Below, one piece after another: positions 18,061 through 31,605 of a stretch of DNA of 64,000 nucleotides (positions within the stretch are counted from its first letter, which is position 1; every line of letters starts with the position of its first letter). The stretch comes from Chinchilla lanigera. Its lineage: Eukaryota; Chordata; Mammalia; Rodentia; Chinchillidae. The stretch lies in assembly GCF_000276665.1 (NCBI RefSeq), contig NW_004955446.1:7897814-7961813 (forward strand), written 5' to 3'. A model generated the notes under the pieces. That model worked only from the letters and a program-made list of their open reading frames with translations. It searched no databases and was not told the DNA's origin. The translations under genes and the position numbers were made by a program.

Positions 18061-21034
18061 TGCTTTTCTGGTGGAAGTTGGAGTGTGAAGAATGCTGGCA
18101 GGAAGGAGAAATAGTGGCTGGACTGGAAAGCCTGAACAGAGCTCATGTACACTTGTGTTGTGTACCCTGATGAGGGAAATAAAAGATGTTAAGAAATTAC
18201 ATCACCATTCTTTTCTTCTGTTATGCAGGTCTTAGGGTCTCATTTTTGTGTTGAAGCCTGAGGATGATGACTCGCGGGAGTTGCTCACTGCGTGCAGGCA
18301 GAATAACTAAGAAGTCAGCTGGGAGCCTGGCTGTATTTACCACCTCGTAGTCAGGTGATGGCTTTCTCTGTTGGAGGATAACCTCAAGGTAGTAGCAGTG
18401 GAACACTTCCATTTTTTCTGATTTATAATTCTTGACATGTCAAATAGGGACGAGGGGAATTAATTGCGAGTTGGTGTCAGTTTGAATGCATAATGGGTCC
18501 TGGTGGTAGGAAGAGGGCTTGGAATTAGTGGCTGCTTAGAAGCTGATGACAGAGTTCTGTTTCTCAGGACGTGGAGAAGAGTAGGTCGTGACCAGTGAGG
18601 GAGGCCAGTGGAAGCCTTGCCTGCCCATTTGCCTGGCATGTCTGTGGAATGAAATTCTTCTGCCTGGATTCTGCCTCTACTCTGGACTGTGATTCTGAAG
18701 GAGTCTTTGGGACTATGCATGTTACCAGGATGTCCTGATAGACAGTGAATTCTAAGGGGCTTCTGTGCCAAGGCCCAGGGCCGGCAGGTATTCTCTTGAC
18801 CCGGTCTGTGAGCAGTGCCCAGCCTAGGCATTGCTTGCTCTTCCTGAATCGAGCTGGTGCCTCTGCAGTCTCAAAGCAAAAGTGGCTCGCTGGGTGATGA
18901 GTGGGGCGCTGGCCTGGGGCCACCACCCACGTGGCTGTGGGATCATGAACTATCTGCTTTCTGGACACGAGAGGACAGTGAATGAACGAGGGGGAAATTA
19001 AATATTGGCACGTGGGCATGGCCAGCGGAAATCATACTGGAGCCAGGAACTGGGAGAGGCTTTTGAGAGTGGGAAAGAGTCTCGGAAGTCTCAGTCTAAG
19101 GCAGAGAATAAAACAAAGAAAAACCAGACTGATAGAATTCAGTGGGTTGGGACAGAGAAGGGACCATAGAGGTCAAAGACTAGCACAGTGGAAGTGATAA
19201 AGATCAGTCCTGTAATTGACCAGCGCTCTAAAGGCTGCATGGCAGTGTTTCAGTTAGGGCATCTATCTTTGCAAGTGGCCTTGAAGTAACACACACTGGA
19301 TCCAAGAATGTTACATTCATGTCCAAATATGATGAAATGAAATCCATTATCCTATATAACTAATATGCCTTGATAAATTTTTTAAAACGAGTCTATGTCA
19401 GAGTGTTCGTAAATTAACTTAGATTTTAAAGACGTGAAGGAATCTTACCATTTAAACTTCACACAAACTACTCTTGTCAAAAAATTATGTTAGGGAGGAG
19501 ATACTCTTTCAATGATTAGTTTTGAGTCTCTGAATTTTAATGTGTTTGTGTAAAGTAGTGTTCAGAATTTCATCCTTTCACTGGGAGTGGTTTTTTTTTT
19601 TTTAAACTCATAATCTGGCACACAAAGTCTTTAGCCAAGGATAATAATTATTTCCCAACTCATTTTACTGTGGAGACAACTAAAAGTTGGAGAAAACTAT
19701 TTCATAGACAGAATTTAAACAAAATGGAAAAGTTTTTTTTTTTCTTCAAGGTACTGTGCTTTTTCAAGGAAAGGCTTCTCCAACAGCAGTTTTAGAGATA
19801 ATAACCAAAGGAAAATCCTCCCAACAGCTATGCTCAGCCTTTGAGTCTGGCTTTTGGAAAATGAGCATTATTCTTTTTTTCTAAACAGGATGCCGTGAGC
19901 TCAGCCATGTACACTATGAAAATAATTGCTACGTATTAGTTCGCCTTGCGGCAGATTTTTCATACTTGTTGAAAGGCGATTGGATTCAAACCAGCACATT
20001 TAGAGGTCAACTGGTTGTTCCTAAACTGTGCAGAATTTTAACTCTTTTATGATCATGGGTTTTAACCAAATGGTCATTTTAGGGAGGAGCGACTGCATAC
20101 TGTGTTTTAACTTTCTGACCTTTCTGTCCTTTAATTTTTGTAAATTCTCAGGGTTTCCTGTGGGTGAGAAGGGTCTGTGAAACAACCTATGAGCTGGCGT
20201 CTGGAAATGGATGCAGCAGGGACTGGGTTCTTTTTACACCACTATCTTGGCCAGGCTGTGGTGTAACTGCATATCACACAAACTGTCTAAATGTTGTCTC
20301 CATTCAGGTTGGTTAGTAGTAGCTAGCCCTCTGTCTCTTTCTTTGTTGTCTTTCTACCTGTGAGTAACTTTTTAAATTCCTTGAATACCTTGGTGGAGAA
20401 GGCACCGTTTTGGCTCCTTTGTGCCACCAATTGAGCCAACTTCAATATTTAATGGAGATATTTACTGTTTACTCTCATCCCAGAGTGAGTATCTCCCTGG
20501 ACTTGGGATTCAATGATGTTTTTTGCTTTGTGATGTTCGATGCATGGGGTAAATAGTTTATTTATTGATCTTCAAACTATATTCTGTTCACCAGTCTTTT
20601 TTGCTGGGTTTCCCAAAATGAGGCTGGGGACTGACCTGTCTCAAATAAGTTGAGTAAATTTTACTCTCCTAATAATGAAGTTCCTCATATTTTGGCTTAG
20701 TGTCTTTGTGGTCCTCTAGAAAACTTCCAGCATTTTCTTATGAGGTTTAGTTTGAAAGCTACTATGGGAATAGCTTTCTAGAAGGGAAAACTTTTTGAGA
20801 TTAGTAGTTGACATTTTTACAAATGTCACACAAAAGTTCACAGGCTAAGACACTGAGAATGCAAATATCTCCTTACCCAGCATGCATGTGAACTCTTATA
20901 GCTCAAACAAAAGACAAATTAAAAATTTATAAAGTCATATTTTGTCAGACTTACAATTTAATATTCTTCACTTTCTTGCTTAGTTACTAGTTTGCCCTTA
21001 GTTCTTTTCTTTCCTTATTCACCACAATTTTTAG
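18061..21034. other. Long single-copy stretch
   Basis: I see no gene, named repeat or splice-bounded exon. The longest open frame of the window lies here on the minus strand (18564-19019, 151 codons), overlapping another at 18460-18831 in a different frame. Neither shows a domain, signal peptide or conserved-looking repeat. Such unbroken single-copy sequence may include conserved non-coding elements, which only alignment to other mammals can show. Confidence 0.45.
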
Positions 21035-21205
21035 CTGTGAGACTATGTGAAAATCCTGTGCTTGTGTTCTTCATCTGAAAAATGGGGCTAACATTGCCTA
21101 CTTTTGCACCACTGTGAAAGTTAAATGATTTAGTCCATGTAACATGCTGGGATCAATACCTGGCACACAGTAAGCATTAAATAAACGTTAACTGTCATTA
21201 TTACC
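21035..21205 (+). mobile_element. MIR SINE
   Basis: ttcatctgaaaaatggggctaac, gttaaatgatttagtccatg, tggcacacagtaagcatt and aaataaacgttaactgtcattatt are MIR landmarks in sense order. Confidence 0.7.
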
Positions 21206-22249
21206 ATTTTTGTTATAATGCTAGTACCTTTCATATTGCTATGCTGTATGGAGGTATTTCATTTAATGTATAGGTTGTCTCCTGGGCAGGGTGGTACAAA
21301 CCTAGGGGTTGAGCTTAAAATCGTTCTCTTTCTCCTCTCTCACTATACGAGTCTTCTTTGCCAGGCTGGCTGGTAGACATTGTATGGGGGATGGTGGTCC
21401 TGACCCAGAGAACTGGGAGAATATATCACCAACATGGCCCTGGGAGTACAGGTGGAGAGTGAAACGTGGATTTGTGGCAGGGTGACTGTTCAAGCGCTGG
21501 AGGGAGGACAGGGAAGATCAGAGCAGGTAGAATGTGAAAAGGAACATCGCTCAGTGGTGGTGTACAGAAAGAGACCAGCAGGTGGGAGCCAAGAGGCTTA
21601 AAGTTCAGCTGAAGGACTGCTCCTAGACACTCCCTTGTCTTCACCAACTGCCTGTGTAGTATCTCCTGGCCCCTTCTGGATGTATATTGCCTCCAATGCC
21701 CTCCTGAGCTAAAGTCCAGTTGTTCTTGAGTGTTTTCTTTCAATTATACTGCCTTTTTGTTTCTTTGATTACATTGTTCTCACATTCCTCTCTATTTAAC
21801 TCACTCATAACCTACAGTCCTGTCTTAAATTGTTTCATTAATTATGAGTCTTTCACAATTAACTTTTATTCAGTTCTGTTCTATCACCAACTTAGTATTC
21901 ACAAAACTAAGGTTCACATCTGAGCTAAAGCAAAAAGGTATAGCTATGCAATACCTATTAATGATCTCATATGTTACTCTAACATGATCACATTGAGAAT
22001 TCTAAGAATTTTCTCAACACTTAGATGGAAATAGCTTTGACGTTGAAAGAATTGATATTATCCTAATGTATGTTCTTTCTATGCATGGGTGATACAGTCC
22101 TCCATGTAACTTCTTTCTAAGAAGTTGTCTATATTTCTAATTTATGGTTCTAGAAAACAATGGAGTAGATTCTTTTGAAAATTAAAAGAATAGTTATTAG
22201 GAAATAATATGGGAGAGAAGGGATTATTTGTTGATATTTTTAGAAAGCA
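21206..22249. other. Single-copy stretch
   Basis: No gene or repeat recognised. A 105-codon open frame on the minus strand (21426-21743) has no domain. Confidence 0.45.
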
Positions 22250-22482
22250 CAGTTTTTCAAATATGTTTGACTGTTTTCAACAATAAGAAATAGGTTCTCT
22301 ATCATAGTCTATACACGTCTACGTGGTTTGTGTGTATGTGTGGAGAGCTTAAACAAAAGTGTAATGCCATGATGCTTAACCTTACTGCTCTAACTGCACT
22401 TTAAAACATTTCAGTCCTACTATATTAAAAATAAGGTTAATTGTAATCACTAAGCTCATAATTTGAAGTTTGGAAAACACTG
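22250..22482. mobile_element. Possible hAT (Charlie-like) DNA transposon fossil
   Basis: The left end is cagtttttcaaatatgttt and the right end is gaagtttggaaaacactg, whose reverse complement starts cagtgttttccaaac. This is an inverted repeat of the kind seen in mammalian MER/Charlie elements. The flanks (tagaaagca and ctagagca) are only roughly alike, so the boundaries are tentative. Confidence 0.45.
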
Positions 22483-23093
22483 GTCTAGAGCACTATTCAT
22501 GCCTCTTAAGCACATATCCATTACCCCCATGTGTTACATGGTAAGGTGTGGCCACCTCAGTTACATTTTGAGAGATGGCTTTCTCTTTTCATTCTGACTT
22601 AAAAAAATAAAAATAAATGAAAAGAAAACTAAAATCAAGAACTAGCAAGTTCTGTGAAACATAATCCATTCTCTCTTTTGTGCTTTTCCCTAATAATTAT
22701 TCTTTTTCAATGTTCAGAAAAGCTTCTATCCACTCTACTGCTTCCTAACACCACATATAGAAACTCTCCTTCCACTTTGTCTTCCATTTAGTCAAAGGGC
22801 TGCCTTCTGCTTTTTTGTCTTTCTTCAGAATTAGCTCATGGTGGGATTTGTGTGCTAAAATACCTGTGGGTTGATTTCCCAGCTCTCATCCAGCACCCCT
22901 GCCCCTGCCATTTCCCATACTAATGTAAGCTTACTCGGTCCCTTCCATTGTCTTCCACACCCAATGGTCCTGTGCCTGGGAAGCTCGAGGAGCTAGATAT
23001 TCATCATATATGTTAATAAATCAAGCCTCATTTTAAAGGAAATGTCTCCAAAGAATATAACCTTCTGGGAGACTGAGAACATGAAAACAAGTG
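22483..23093. other. Single-copy stretch
   Basis: No gene or repeat recognised; A-rich run near 22600-22630. Confidence 0.45.
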
Positions 23094-23478
23094 TGTGTTA
23101 GTTACTTTTCTTGCTGCTGAGAATACCTGACACCCAAAGTTAAAGGAAGAAAGGTTTATGTAGCTCACATCTGTGGAGGTTTCAGTCCATAATCTGCTGG
23201 CTCCAGGGCAGGTGGCACAGGGAAGAGGGGCAACTGTTCATGGCGGACAGAAAGTAGCAAAACTACAAGGAGCCTTAACAGCATCTTTCTGCCCCTTTTA
23301 TCTTATCCAGACTCTTTAGGATGGGTAGCACTCACATGCTTAGTCCTAGCGCCCTGAGCCTAGCATTGCACCATGAATCAATCCCAGCATCACGCAAATT
23401 AGATCTAGTCACCTCTGAAAAAGCCCCACCTATGACCACACGAGGCTTTGGAGGGACATCCGGACACAAGCCACCACA
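23094..23478 (-). mobile_element. MaLR-type solo LTR, antisense
   Basis: It opens tgtgttagttacttttcttgctgctg and closes ggacacaagccaccaca. Inner landmarks aggtttatgtagctcaca, cagtccataatctgctggctcc and aagccccacctatgacc match rodent MaLR LTRs read backwards. The open frames across it are not genes. Confidence 0.75.
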
Positions 23479-25429
23479 GAGTGGGAGTGGAGAGGGGGTG
23501 AAATAGTGGAATGGGGTGGAACGTTGATAGAGATTACAAGAAAAGGTCAGGCAGGCTCTCAAAAGGAGAGAGGCAGGAGGCAAAATCCTGTGCCAAACAA
23601 GACTGGAAGGGTAGCCAAGAAGCAAGGGTGAAAGCAGAGATGAGTTGCAGAAAGGAAGGAGAGAGGAAAACAGAGCGGGTAAGAAGTCGCTTACATGGAG
23701 GAGAAGGCTGGGAGTGAGAGAGAGGAATTTAGAGGTTTTAGCATTGGGAGAGGAACCCAGGTGCTACAATCGGTATAATAATAGTTGAACAGAGAGAAAA
23801 ACCAATCTACACTCAGTCCTTCTTCATGGACTCCATATTTGGAAATTCACTCACTTGCTAACATTTGTTATCCCCAAAGCAGGACTTTGAGGCTTTTGCA
23901 GCCATTTGTGGACAAGCACAGAGCAGTGACACATTTGAGTTGCAAAACACGTATGTTCCCTGCTGATGTCAAAGTATAGTGGCCTTCTTGTTTCAGCTCT
24001 TGTACTGTTAGCAAGCGTGCTTTTCATGCTCTAGTTAGTGTGTTGTTTTTGAATTTTTTGTACTTTTTTTCTGGTGATGCCACCATGTGAAATGGCTTCC
24101 TCGTATGGTGCTGAAGTTCTAGTTAGTGTTCCTGAGTGCAAGGAGAACGTTTCTTGTAAAAGATGTGTATGTGTTCAATAAGTTTCTATCCACAAGCGTT
24201 AAGGAGCTCTTGACAGTGTGTTCATTGTTAATGAATTAAGAGGGTACATAAAATAAGGTGTCTTTCAACAGAAATCTACACCAAACAGGGTTAGCTTAGG
24301 ACTGGTTGATGAAAATGTGACCAGAGGCTCACAGAAACTTAACTTTGTGTTTCTCCTAGGAGCAGTTGTCCGGTATTTTCTAAGTCAGTATTTTAAGCAA
24401 CTTTATAGAACATAATAACTACCACAAATAACAAGAATCAACTACATAAACATTTTATTTAAGCTAAAAAGAGACTCAGCCATATGTATGTTTATGTACT
24501 TTATAGAATTAGAGTCACCCCAAATAAAACTGAACTTTTAAAATTTCACTTTTAAAACACTGTTGTCTTTTGTTTAGAATAAGATTCTAAACATAATTCT
24601 TTTTGGTTCAGAACTTTTTCAGTTTGAGCAGATATTTACTGGTGAATATGTTGCATTAATTAAAAAGAGTTGAGTTAGGTATAGTTTGTGTCTCCAAGAA
24701 GCTCCCAATCTATGTATGGAAAACAGCAGCGGGGTGCAGTCCATGGGACTGACATTAATTTGTATTCTGGAGCAGATATCAAACAGACAGACTTGGGGGA
24801 TATCCTACCTACTTCTGAGCATCAAGGACCCAGTCTGGTTATAGAAAGTAGGCATGGACTTTCCACAGAACAAATATGTACAGACTGCCAGGGATTTGCA
24901 GATAGAGGGGATCCTAGAGGCCCAGCATATGGTAGGGACCTACGCATGTTTAGAGGTAGTGCTCTAACTGGAAACCAAGCCTCATGACTAAGGTGGACAC
25001 TGAGCCATGCGTGCTATGTCCTTGGACTGCTTACTAGAGTCCTGGTTAACAAATGAGCTCATGGTCTAGGGACTCTTCCTGGGTTATATATGTAGAAGTC
25101 AGTCTGAGATTGTTTCATGATAGATTTCAAGGAGTCTGTTTTTCTATACATGAAGATTTTTACAGAACAAAGTCCACAGATTTCATGAGATTCTCAAAGA
25201 AGTTCACGGTTCTAAAAAAGTAGAACTATTTGTATTTAGAAATTGACTTTATGTCATAAGCAGCCACCTACATTCAGGTTAATGGTGCTTTTGACATTGT
25301 ATTTTGCATCTCTATTAATCTAGTAGTAAACTTCTCTTTTTGCTGCTTGTATTGCTGGGATTGTGGTGAAACAAAACTTCCTGTGCTGCTAGGGGCAGTA
25401 GAAGTTGGTAGATTTCTAAAAAGACATTT
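23479..25429. other. Mostly single-copy stretch
   Basis: A purine-rich segment (about 23490-23740) is followed by sequence with no recognised gene or repeat. An open frame of 99 codons (24688-24987) has no domain. Confidence 0.4.
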
Positions 25430-26200
25430 TCCACCTTTAAAAAATACTTATTTTTCATTTTTAAAAATTCTTTTTCACCCCCTTCCCTGCCCCTCCACCT
25501 CTTGGTCTCTTTGCCTTTTGGGAAAGCTCTATCTCCCTATGTACTATTATCTGTCTTTTATTTTGCTCTTTATTCACATTTTGGATTTCTCATATAAGAG
25601 AAGCCATGTGATATTTAAACTTGTATGTTTCATTTATTTCACTTAACATTATGGTCTCCAGGTGCATCCATTTTCCTACAGATGACTTAGGTTTATCCTT
25701 CTTTATGGTACAGTAGTAAATGCCACATTTTCTTTATCCATTCATCTGCTGATGGACATATATAGGGTGCTTCGAAGATTTGGCTATTGTGAATTATGCT
25801 GTTGTAAACATGGGTATGGATGTATCACTGGGTGTCTTTAACTTTTGGGAAGTACTAGAAAGGGAATAACTGAGTCAAATGGAATTTCTAAGTTTTAGTT
25901 TTTTGAGGAATGTCGTACTGATTTCCATACTGGTTTTACTAGTTTACATCTCCACCATCAACGTAGAAGGAGTCCTTTTATCCCTGCAGGCTCAATAGCA
26001 TTAGTTACTATCTGATTTCTTGATGATAAGCATTCTTTCTGGAGCAAAGTGGATTCAGAGTGTTGTTTTAACTTATATTTTTTGAATGGCCAGTGATAGT
26101 GAACATTTTTTTCATTTATTGGCCATTTGTACTACTTCTTCTGAGAAATGTCTATTCATTTCAGTTGCCCATTATTTGATTGCGTCTTTTATTTTTTTGG
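25430..26200 (-). mobile_element. L1 3' end, antisense
   Basis: It holds reverse L1 3' UTR and ORF2 text: ggatttctcatataagagaagcc, catccattttcctacagatg, tttatccattcatctgctga, ggctattgtgaattatgctg and ccatactggttttactagt. About 770 bp, 5'-truncated, with a pyrimidine-rich block at 25480-25530 that is the L1 3' UTR purine tract read backwards. Confidence 0.85.
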
Positions 26201-28403
26201 GAGGGGGGGAGTCAAGAACATATTCTAAGGAAGTAACTACAAAGTACTCAGATAAAAGAAATAATTAGACATTATTCATAAAGATATTCATAGCACTTTT
26301 TTACAATATAAAAATTGTCAATCAAAATAATTATCTAAAATTATGTTGAGAAATATTTAATGCAATACCATAAAAAGTTCACAGGATAGTATAATCACGA
26401 CTGGTAAAGATGGGACCAGAAGAATATACATTAGCAGGAATTATCTGTTGTTAATAGAACCACAGGAGTTTCTTTTCCTTCTTTATTCTTTTGCTGTTGC
26501 TATATTTTTCAAATTGTCAAAATTACCATGTATCTTTAAAACCAGAAAAATGTTAAATCTTATTTGGTCCCATTTTAATTATGCTTTACTGAAAGAAAGT
26601 ATTGATTTTATTATTATTTTTTAATTTCTCCACTTCAAAAATATCTTACCACTCATTTGGCTGAAAGTTAAAATGAATCCTCTGTTATTTTGCATTTTAT
26701 TCCATCATAACCCTCATTTCTTTCCATGATGTCATTTCAGCTTACACTCTGGTCTCAGCTGTGCAATTTGACCTCCGTTCCCTCTCCTTTTTGTTTTTTC
26801 CCTTGTCTTTTTTTCTTACATCTAAGTATTGTTTTCATTTCACAGCCTTAGTGCCTCCTTTTTTCCTCTCCTGGGGATACAGTATGTACTTTTCAGTTGT
26901 CCCGCTATTCACCCCTGCCCCTTGTTTCTTTTAAAAATTTGTAAGGGAAGGAAAGCATTCCTTAAATGGTCTGTTCTAAATGTCAGAGTCTTGGTAATGT
27001 ACTTGTATTAATTTTGTAGTATTTATTCCCTTTGGGATTCCACAACTGTGAAATGAATTCCTGAGGGAATGGAAAACACAAATGCAACTATGAACTTATG
27101 TGTGTTCATAGGTGTGCATGTATTTATATGGACACACATGAGTTTGTGTTTGTGTTTGTGTGTGCACATATATGTCAGTATGTATGAATACATGTTCTGG
27201 CTCTTCCAGGTCAGGAATTGTGCCATTTCTTATAAACTCTGCAGAAGCAGGAGCTCAGTGGTACTGAGTGCCCCTTCGCCTGTCTCTGATTAGCTCCCTT
27301 TCAGAGTTGGTCATGAGGGCCTCCGACTGTAGGCATAGGAAGGGGACACTTTAATCTGCTTTGGTACCAACAGGCTGGCACCATACTTTAAAAGCGTTCA
27401 TGAAGCTAATGTAAATTGAGTTGGTTGTGTGGGCTCTCCAGCCACTACCTGGATGAGACAGAGACAGGCAGAATGGCTGTCAGTCTCTCTGAAAACCTTC
27501 TATTTAGCAAAAAAGGTACGTACACGGAGTAAGATGGTGGAACTCCAATCATTTACAGTATATGTGAATTCAGACTGGACTGAAATGGCAGCTTGAGGAA
27601 GGAGCCAATAAGCACCAAATCCAAAGATTCACTGGGTTCAAAATCAAGGGCAGGATTTATAAGATGAACCTTTGAAAGTGCACATTGGAATTCAAAGTAG
27701 GTATTTGTAATTGAAGCGCTATGTTTATTTTATTTTCATAAATCTAAGATCTGGCTTTGAAGCTGGCTCCAGGGTATATCCATCAGCACTGAGCCCTGAA
27801 GATTTGCCTGCTAAATCAAAGGTGTGATAAAAAGCAAAAGACAGATATGACACAGGCTTGCAAAGTGCAAACACCCATGGCTGCGCCGTCGAGTGTTTAG
27901 CTCAGTGTCGCTTGATGTAGAGAAATGAACACTGTGATGCTCTGTGTGATGGAGGGCTCTTCCTTCTCCAACCAGGGGACAGAGCTGTAGAGAAAAAGAT
28001 AACTAGTAAGATGAATGCTTCCTCTCAGTGTAATTTTCTAAAGCCCAAAGTCACATGGATGAAAAACGGGCTTTATTAAAATTGCTTGGCTGGAAACAAG
28101 CATGCAAATTGTACAAGATTCTTAAAGGTGCCAAAACGGGAGCAGAAACCCGATGATACAGAAGGATGAATAATGCTAATGCTATAATAGTGGCCCTTGC
28201 CACAAATGGCCTTTGGAAATACTGTGAAAAGGTTGGTCTGTTATCCCTGCAGACATTCATTCTGGTGCTTTGATCTGATCTCTCCTGTCTAAGCCATGTG
28301 ATAGTTCTTCCTCTCCTTCCTCCTTCCTGGTCACCAACAGCCCCCTTTCCAAGGAATGCTGACTTCAGGAATGATCAATCAAGCACACACTTGTGCAAGT
28401 GTA
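26201..28403. other. Single-copy stretch
   Basis: No gene recognised. There is a TG-rich patch at 27095-27190 (gtttgtgtttgtgtttgtg). Open frames (to 74 codons) are without domains. Confidence 0.45.
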
Positions 28404-28461
28404 AGATTTGTATTAATCTTGTATTAATTTGTATTAATTCCAAGATTTGTATTAATTCCAA
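28404..28461. repeat. Short tandem repeat with tattaatt core
   Basis: ttgtattaat occurs four times in 58 bp with spacers of 0 to 8 bases (agatttgtattaatc, ttgtattaatt, tgtattaattcca, agatttgtattaattcca). It makes the repeated CINSK-like reading in one frame, which is an artefact. Confidence 0.85.
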
Positions 28462-30974
28462 AGTGTTTGACTTTGGTGTTATTTTATTTTTTTTTTTTTT
28501 GGAGCCAAACATCTATCTTCTGCAAGCAGGTGAATTAAGCTCTTTTACTGCACTTTGGTGTAGGAAGAGTAGGCTTGCTGAGGAGCTTCTGTTTGCAACC
28601 CAGTCTTCGAACACTACAGGGTATTAAAAAAACAAACGATAAACAGGAACTCTTTAGGTATTTTGAGGTTAGCATCTTGTTTAGAAGCATCCCCCCTTTG
28701 CTTATTTGGATGATGATTTTTAATTTTCAAATCAGAGTGACTTCACTGACTTTAAAATCATCAAATAAAATTGAAAAAGAAGATGTAAATCGTTGGAAAA
28801 GATGGTGCAATCAGTTCCTTCCCAGGCTTAGAACTTATTGAAGGTGATCAACTGTCGCACAGATTCAGACTGTGTTTATATCGCTTTGCTTTGGCTTCCT
28901 GCTTCAGTGTGGAGGCTGCTTTGTAACCTGATCTCTTTCGCAGGGAGAATGAAACTGCCTGAGGAACAGAATAGAGCACTAGTGATGAAATAGTCGGAAG
29001 GGCTGCCTCAAACAGCAGATGTAGCAGAACTGCTTTGCTTTTTAAAAAATGTTGTTTTTTACATGTCATGCTAAGAATATATACCTCAAAAGACCTAAAA
29101 AAGAAACCTGAGCGAACTAGAGAAGCAAGCAGTGATTATACAAAAGCAATATGCAAGTTCACAGAAGTGAAAACGCATAAACCTAGATATATAAAAGATT
29201 TCTTAAATTGCAAGGGAGCTTTTGATAATACACTCAAAACAGAAGTAAGAAAGGTATCAGAAAATTTAATAGTCCTTGGGGAACTGCAGAAGGCTATAGA
29301 AAATGATGTAATAACATTAATGTGTCCTATGGGATATTCTTATTCCCTTGACCTCTCATCTTTTTTTTCTTTTTAAAAGTCGCCTTTGGAAAGCCTTACA
29401 TGGATGATCCACTCTACCTGCTGACTTGAATTTAGTCCTCTGAACTCTAACTTATTGTACATACTGTAGATGTCCCCTTTAATTGCTCATTGTGTGGCTT
29501 TGGCACTCTGACCAGCTTTAAGTGAACATGCCTTTGGCGTCTTTGCAGGTTCCTCTCTAGTTTCAGTTGAATCATTGTGTTTGCAGGTGGTGTTTAACAA
29601 GTGATGCCTGGGTCACAGGATACTTCCAGATTACAAAGAAAAGTTAATGGAAAGACCTCCAACTATGCCAATATTATTAATATGTATATGTTTTGTTCTG
29701 AAAGACCTGTGTAAGCTCAAATACAGCAAAAGCAAGAGGGAGCAGTTACACGTATAATAGTGAGAATGTAAAAGGCAGTTCACTGTTTTGACATGAATAA
29801 TAAAAATGATCAGAGCAATAATGATACCATCACTTTGCCTGTCTATAGGTTCTCGATTCTGTGGAAAGCATTTTTATATAACCAAAAACATGGTGGTGGT
29901 GGTAGGGGGTAAAGGAAGAAGCAGAAATAAATGTAGGGAAATATAGATATAAAAAGACAAATGTTCCAAAGAAAATAATAGTCAAGAATAAAGAAATGGA
30001 AGAAGAATTTGCTAATAACTTGGAACAATTATTAGCTAAGTAGAACACTAGGCAGTGTATCCAGTAAAATATTTAGAGTGTGTTGTTTTAGCTGCCTGTA
30101 GATCATGGCGTATTTTGACTTGTTTTCTCTCAGGTAAATAGCAGAGAGCACTTTCTGGATTCTCTTTTTTCTGTTTTCTTTCACTAGGGTTGATATTGGT
30201 ATTAGTGTCTCTTTATTCCAGGTGTTCTATTTCATATGGTCAGAAAAGATATGAAAGCGTACACGATACTCAACTTCAGCAGCATTTGAGTAATTTCACA
30301 AAAGCTCAGGAAGGCAGAGAGCTGCATTGAAATTTGCTCTTTTAAGATTCTGAAAACATCCTAATTCGAGGAGGTTGGGCTAAAGTTTTGCTGCTTTTAG
30401 TAACTTACTCTAAAGACGTTTAAAAAAGAATATCCTGACATTATTGTAGAATTGATATTAAATCTGGAATTGAACAAAAATGCAGATAAAACGTTCTTCC
30501 TGGCCTGTGTCAGAGCATACAAAGGTCCTGCTGACTGTGTTACTGCTTAGGAGGGGTGAGCTGCCTATTCGGACTGACACTTGAAGTGGTGACCTCTGTC
30601 TAGCTGTGTTTCTGGGGATGGCAAGCTTCTCTTACTTTTGGATCTGTTTTGTTCAGAAATAACATTCACCTTAGTCGGAGAGCAGGTGATCCACTCTGAA
30701 ATACCAGGATTAGTAAATTTTTGAAAGTAGGTCAGAAAGAAGATGTGAATGATGGTTAAGATGAAACTAATAAAATCCTTGGACGGTTTTGGCTGTGTCT
30801 AAATAAGAAGAGAGATTCTCTTGAATTGAACCGTATTTCTGTTGAGAACAATATTGTAGAGGCAGAGTTTAATTTAACTGCCTTTGGAAAGCATGGATCA
30901 ATTATTTTCCAAGATTCAGAGATCAATAACTCTTGTTCTGCAGTAAGTCTACTTTCCACCCTGAGTTCTGAAGC
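28462..30974. other. Single-copy stretch
   Basis: Poly-T at 28483-28500. A 113-codon open frame (29035-29376, plus strand) is A-rich and unlike a known family; no gene call is made. Remaining sequence is unrecognised. Confidence 0.4.
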
Positions 30975-31330
30975 AGTGTAAAGAGTCCTGTCCTTTGCAA
31001 ATCAAAGACCTGTGTCCAGGTGAGCTCTGGCATTCTAGCAGCTATAGTGATGGGGTGAAAATCTTAATCTCTTTGAGCCTTGGTTGATTCAGCTCTGTGA
31101 GGGGATGATTTCAGCCTTGCCTTATAATAATAGCAATAATTTCTGTTTCTAAATGCGTGCCATATGTCAAGTACTTGCTGTGCCTTTGGCATATGTTATC
31201 TTTAAGGCTCTTATCCATTCTGCATGGAAGGAATGATTATCATTCATATTTTACAGTTGAGAAAGCTGAGGCTCAGGTTACTCCAGTAAGTTGCCGAGTC
31301 ACAGAGCTAATAAGTGACAAAGGTAAGATA
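30975..31330. mobile_element. Two MIR fragments, first sense then antisense
   Basis: 30975-31140 reads as sense MIR (gcaaatcaaagacctgtgtcc, aatctctttgagccttgg, ctgtgaggggatgat). 31145-31330 reads as antisense MIR (catatgtcaagtacttgctgtg, cattcatattttacagttgagaaagctgaggctcag, cagagctaataagtg). The arrangement is an inverted pair. Confidence 0.6.
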
Positions 31331-31483
31331 TGTCCACAAAGTCCCTGCTTAGTCTCCAAGGAACCTTTAGGGCTATTTAAATGGAAGTGTTTTGCAAAGG
31401 GCAAACTTCTCTGTAAATGCCTGTATTATCATCCTGATGAACATAAATTAGTTAACATATACTGATGGAATTCCCTATGAGTA

Positions 31484-31605
31484 CAGTGGTATCTTGGTTT
31501 ATGAACTTGATTCTTTCCATGATTCTGGTCGCAAAGTGAGTTGGATGAGAATTGAATCTAATTCAATGATTAGGTTCCATGTTGACTTTATGGGGAAATC
31601 TGATT
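31484..31605. mobile_element. Possible Tc1/mariner-type DNA transposon remnant
   Basis: acagtggtatcttggtttatgaacttgatt resembles the terminal text of a family of short mammalian DNA transposons (cagtggtaccttggtt type). The rest is too diverged to find the matching other end. Low confidence. Confidence 0.35.

Noticed and set aside
18564..19019. 151-codon minus-strand frame, the longest in the window
   Set aside because: No domain, no signal peptide, overlaps another frame in a different phase, and no splice or promoter context. Length is within chance for GC-moderate sequence of this size.
27023..27226. H/K/C-rich frame in a TG-rich patch
   Set aside because: Low-complexity translation of an alternating purine-pyrimidine run.
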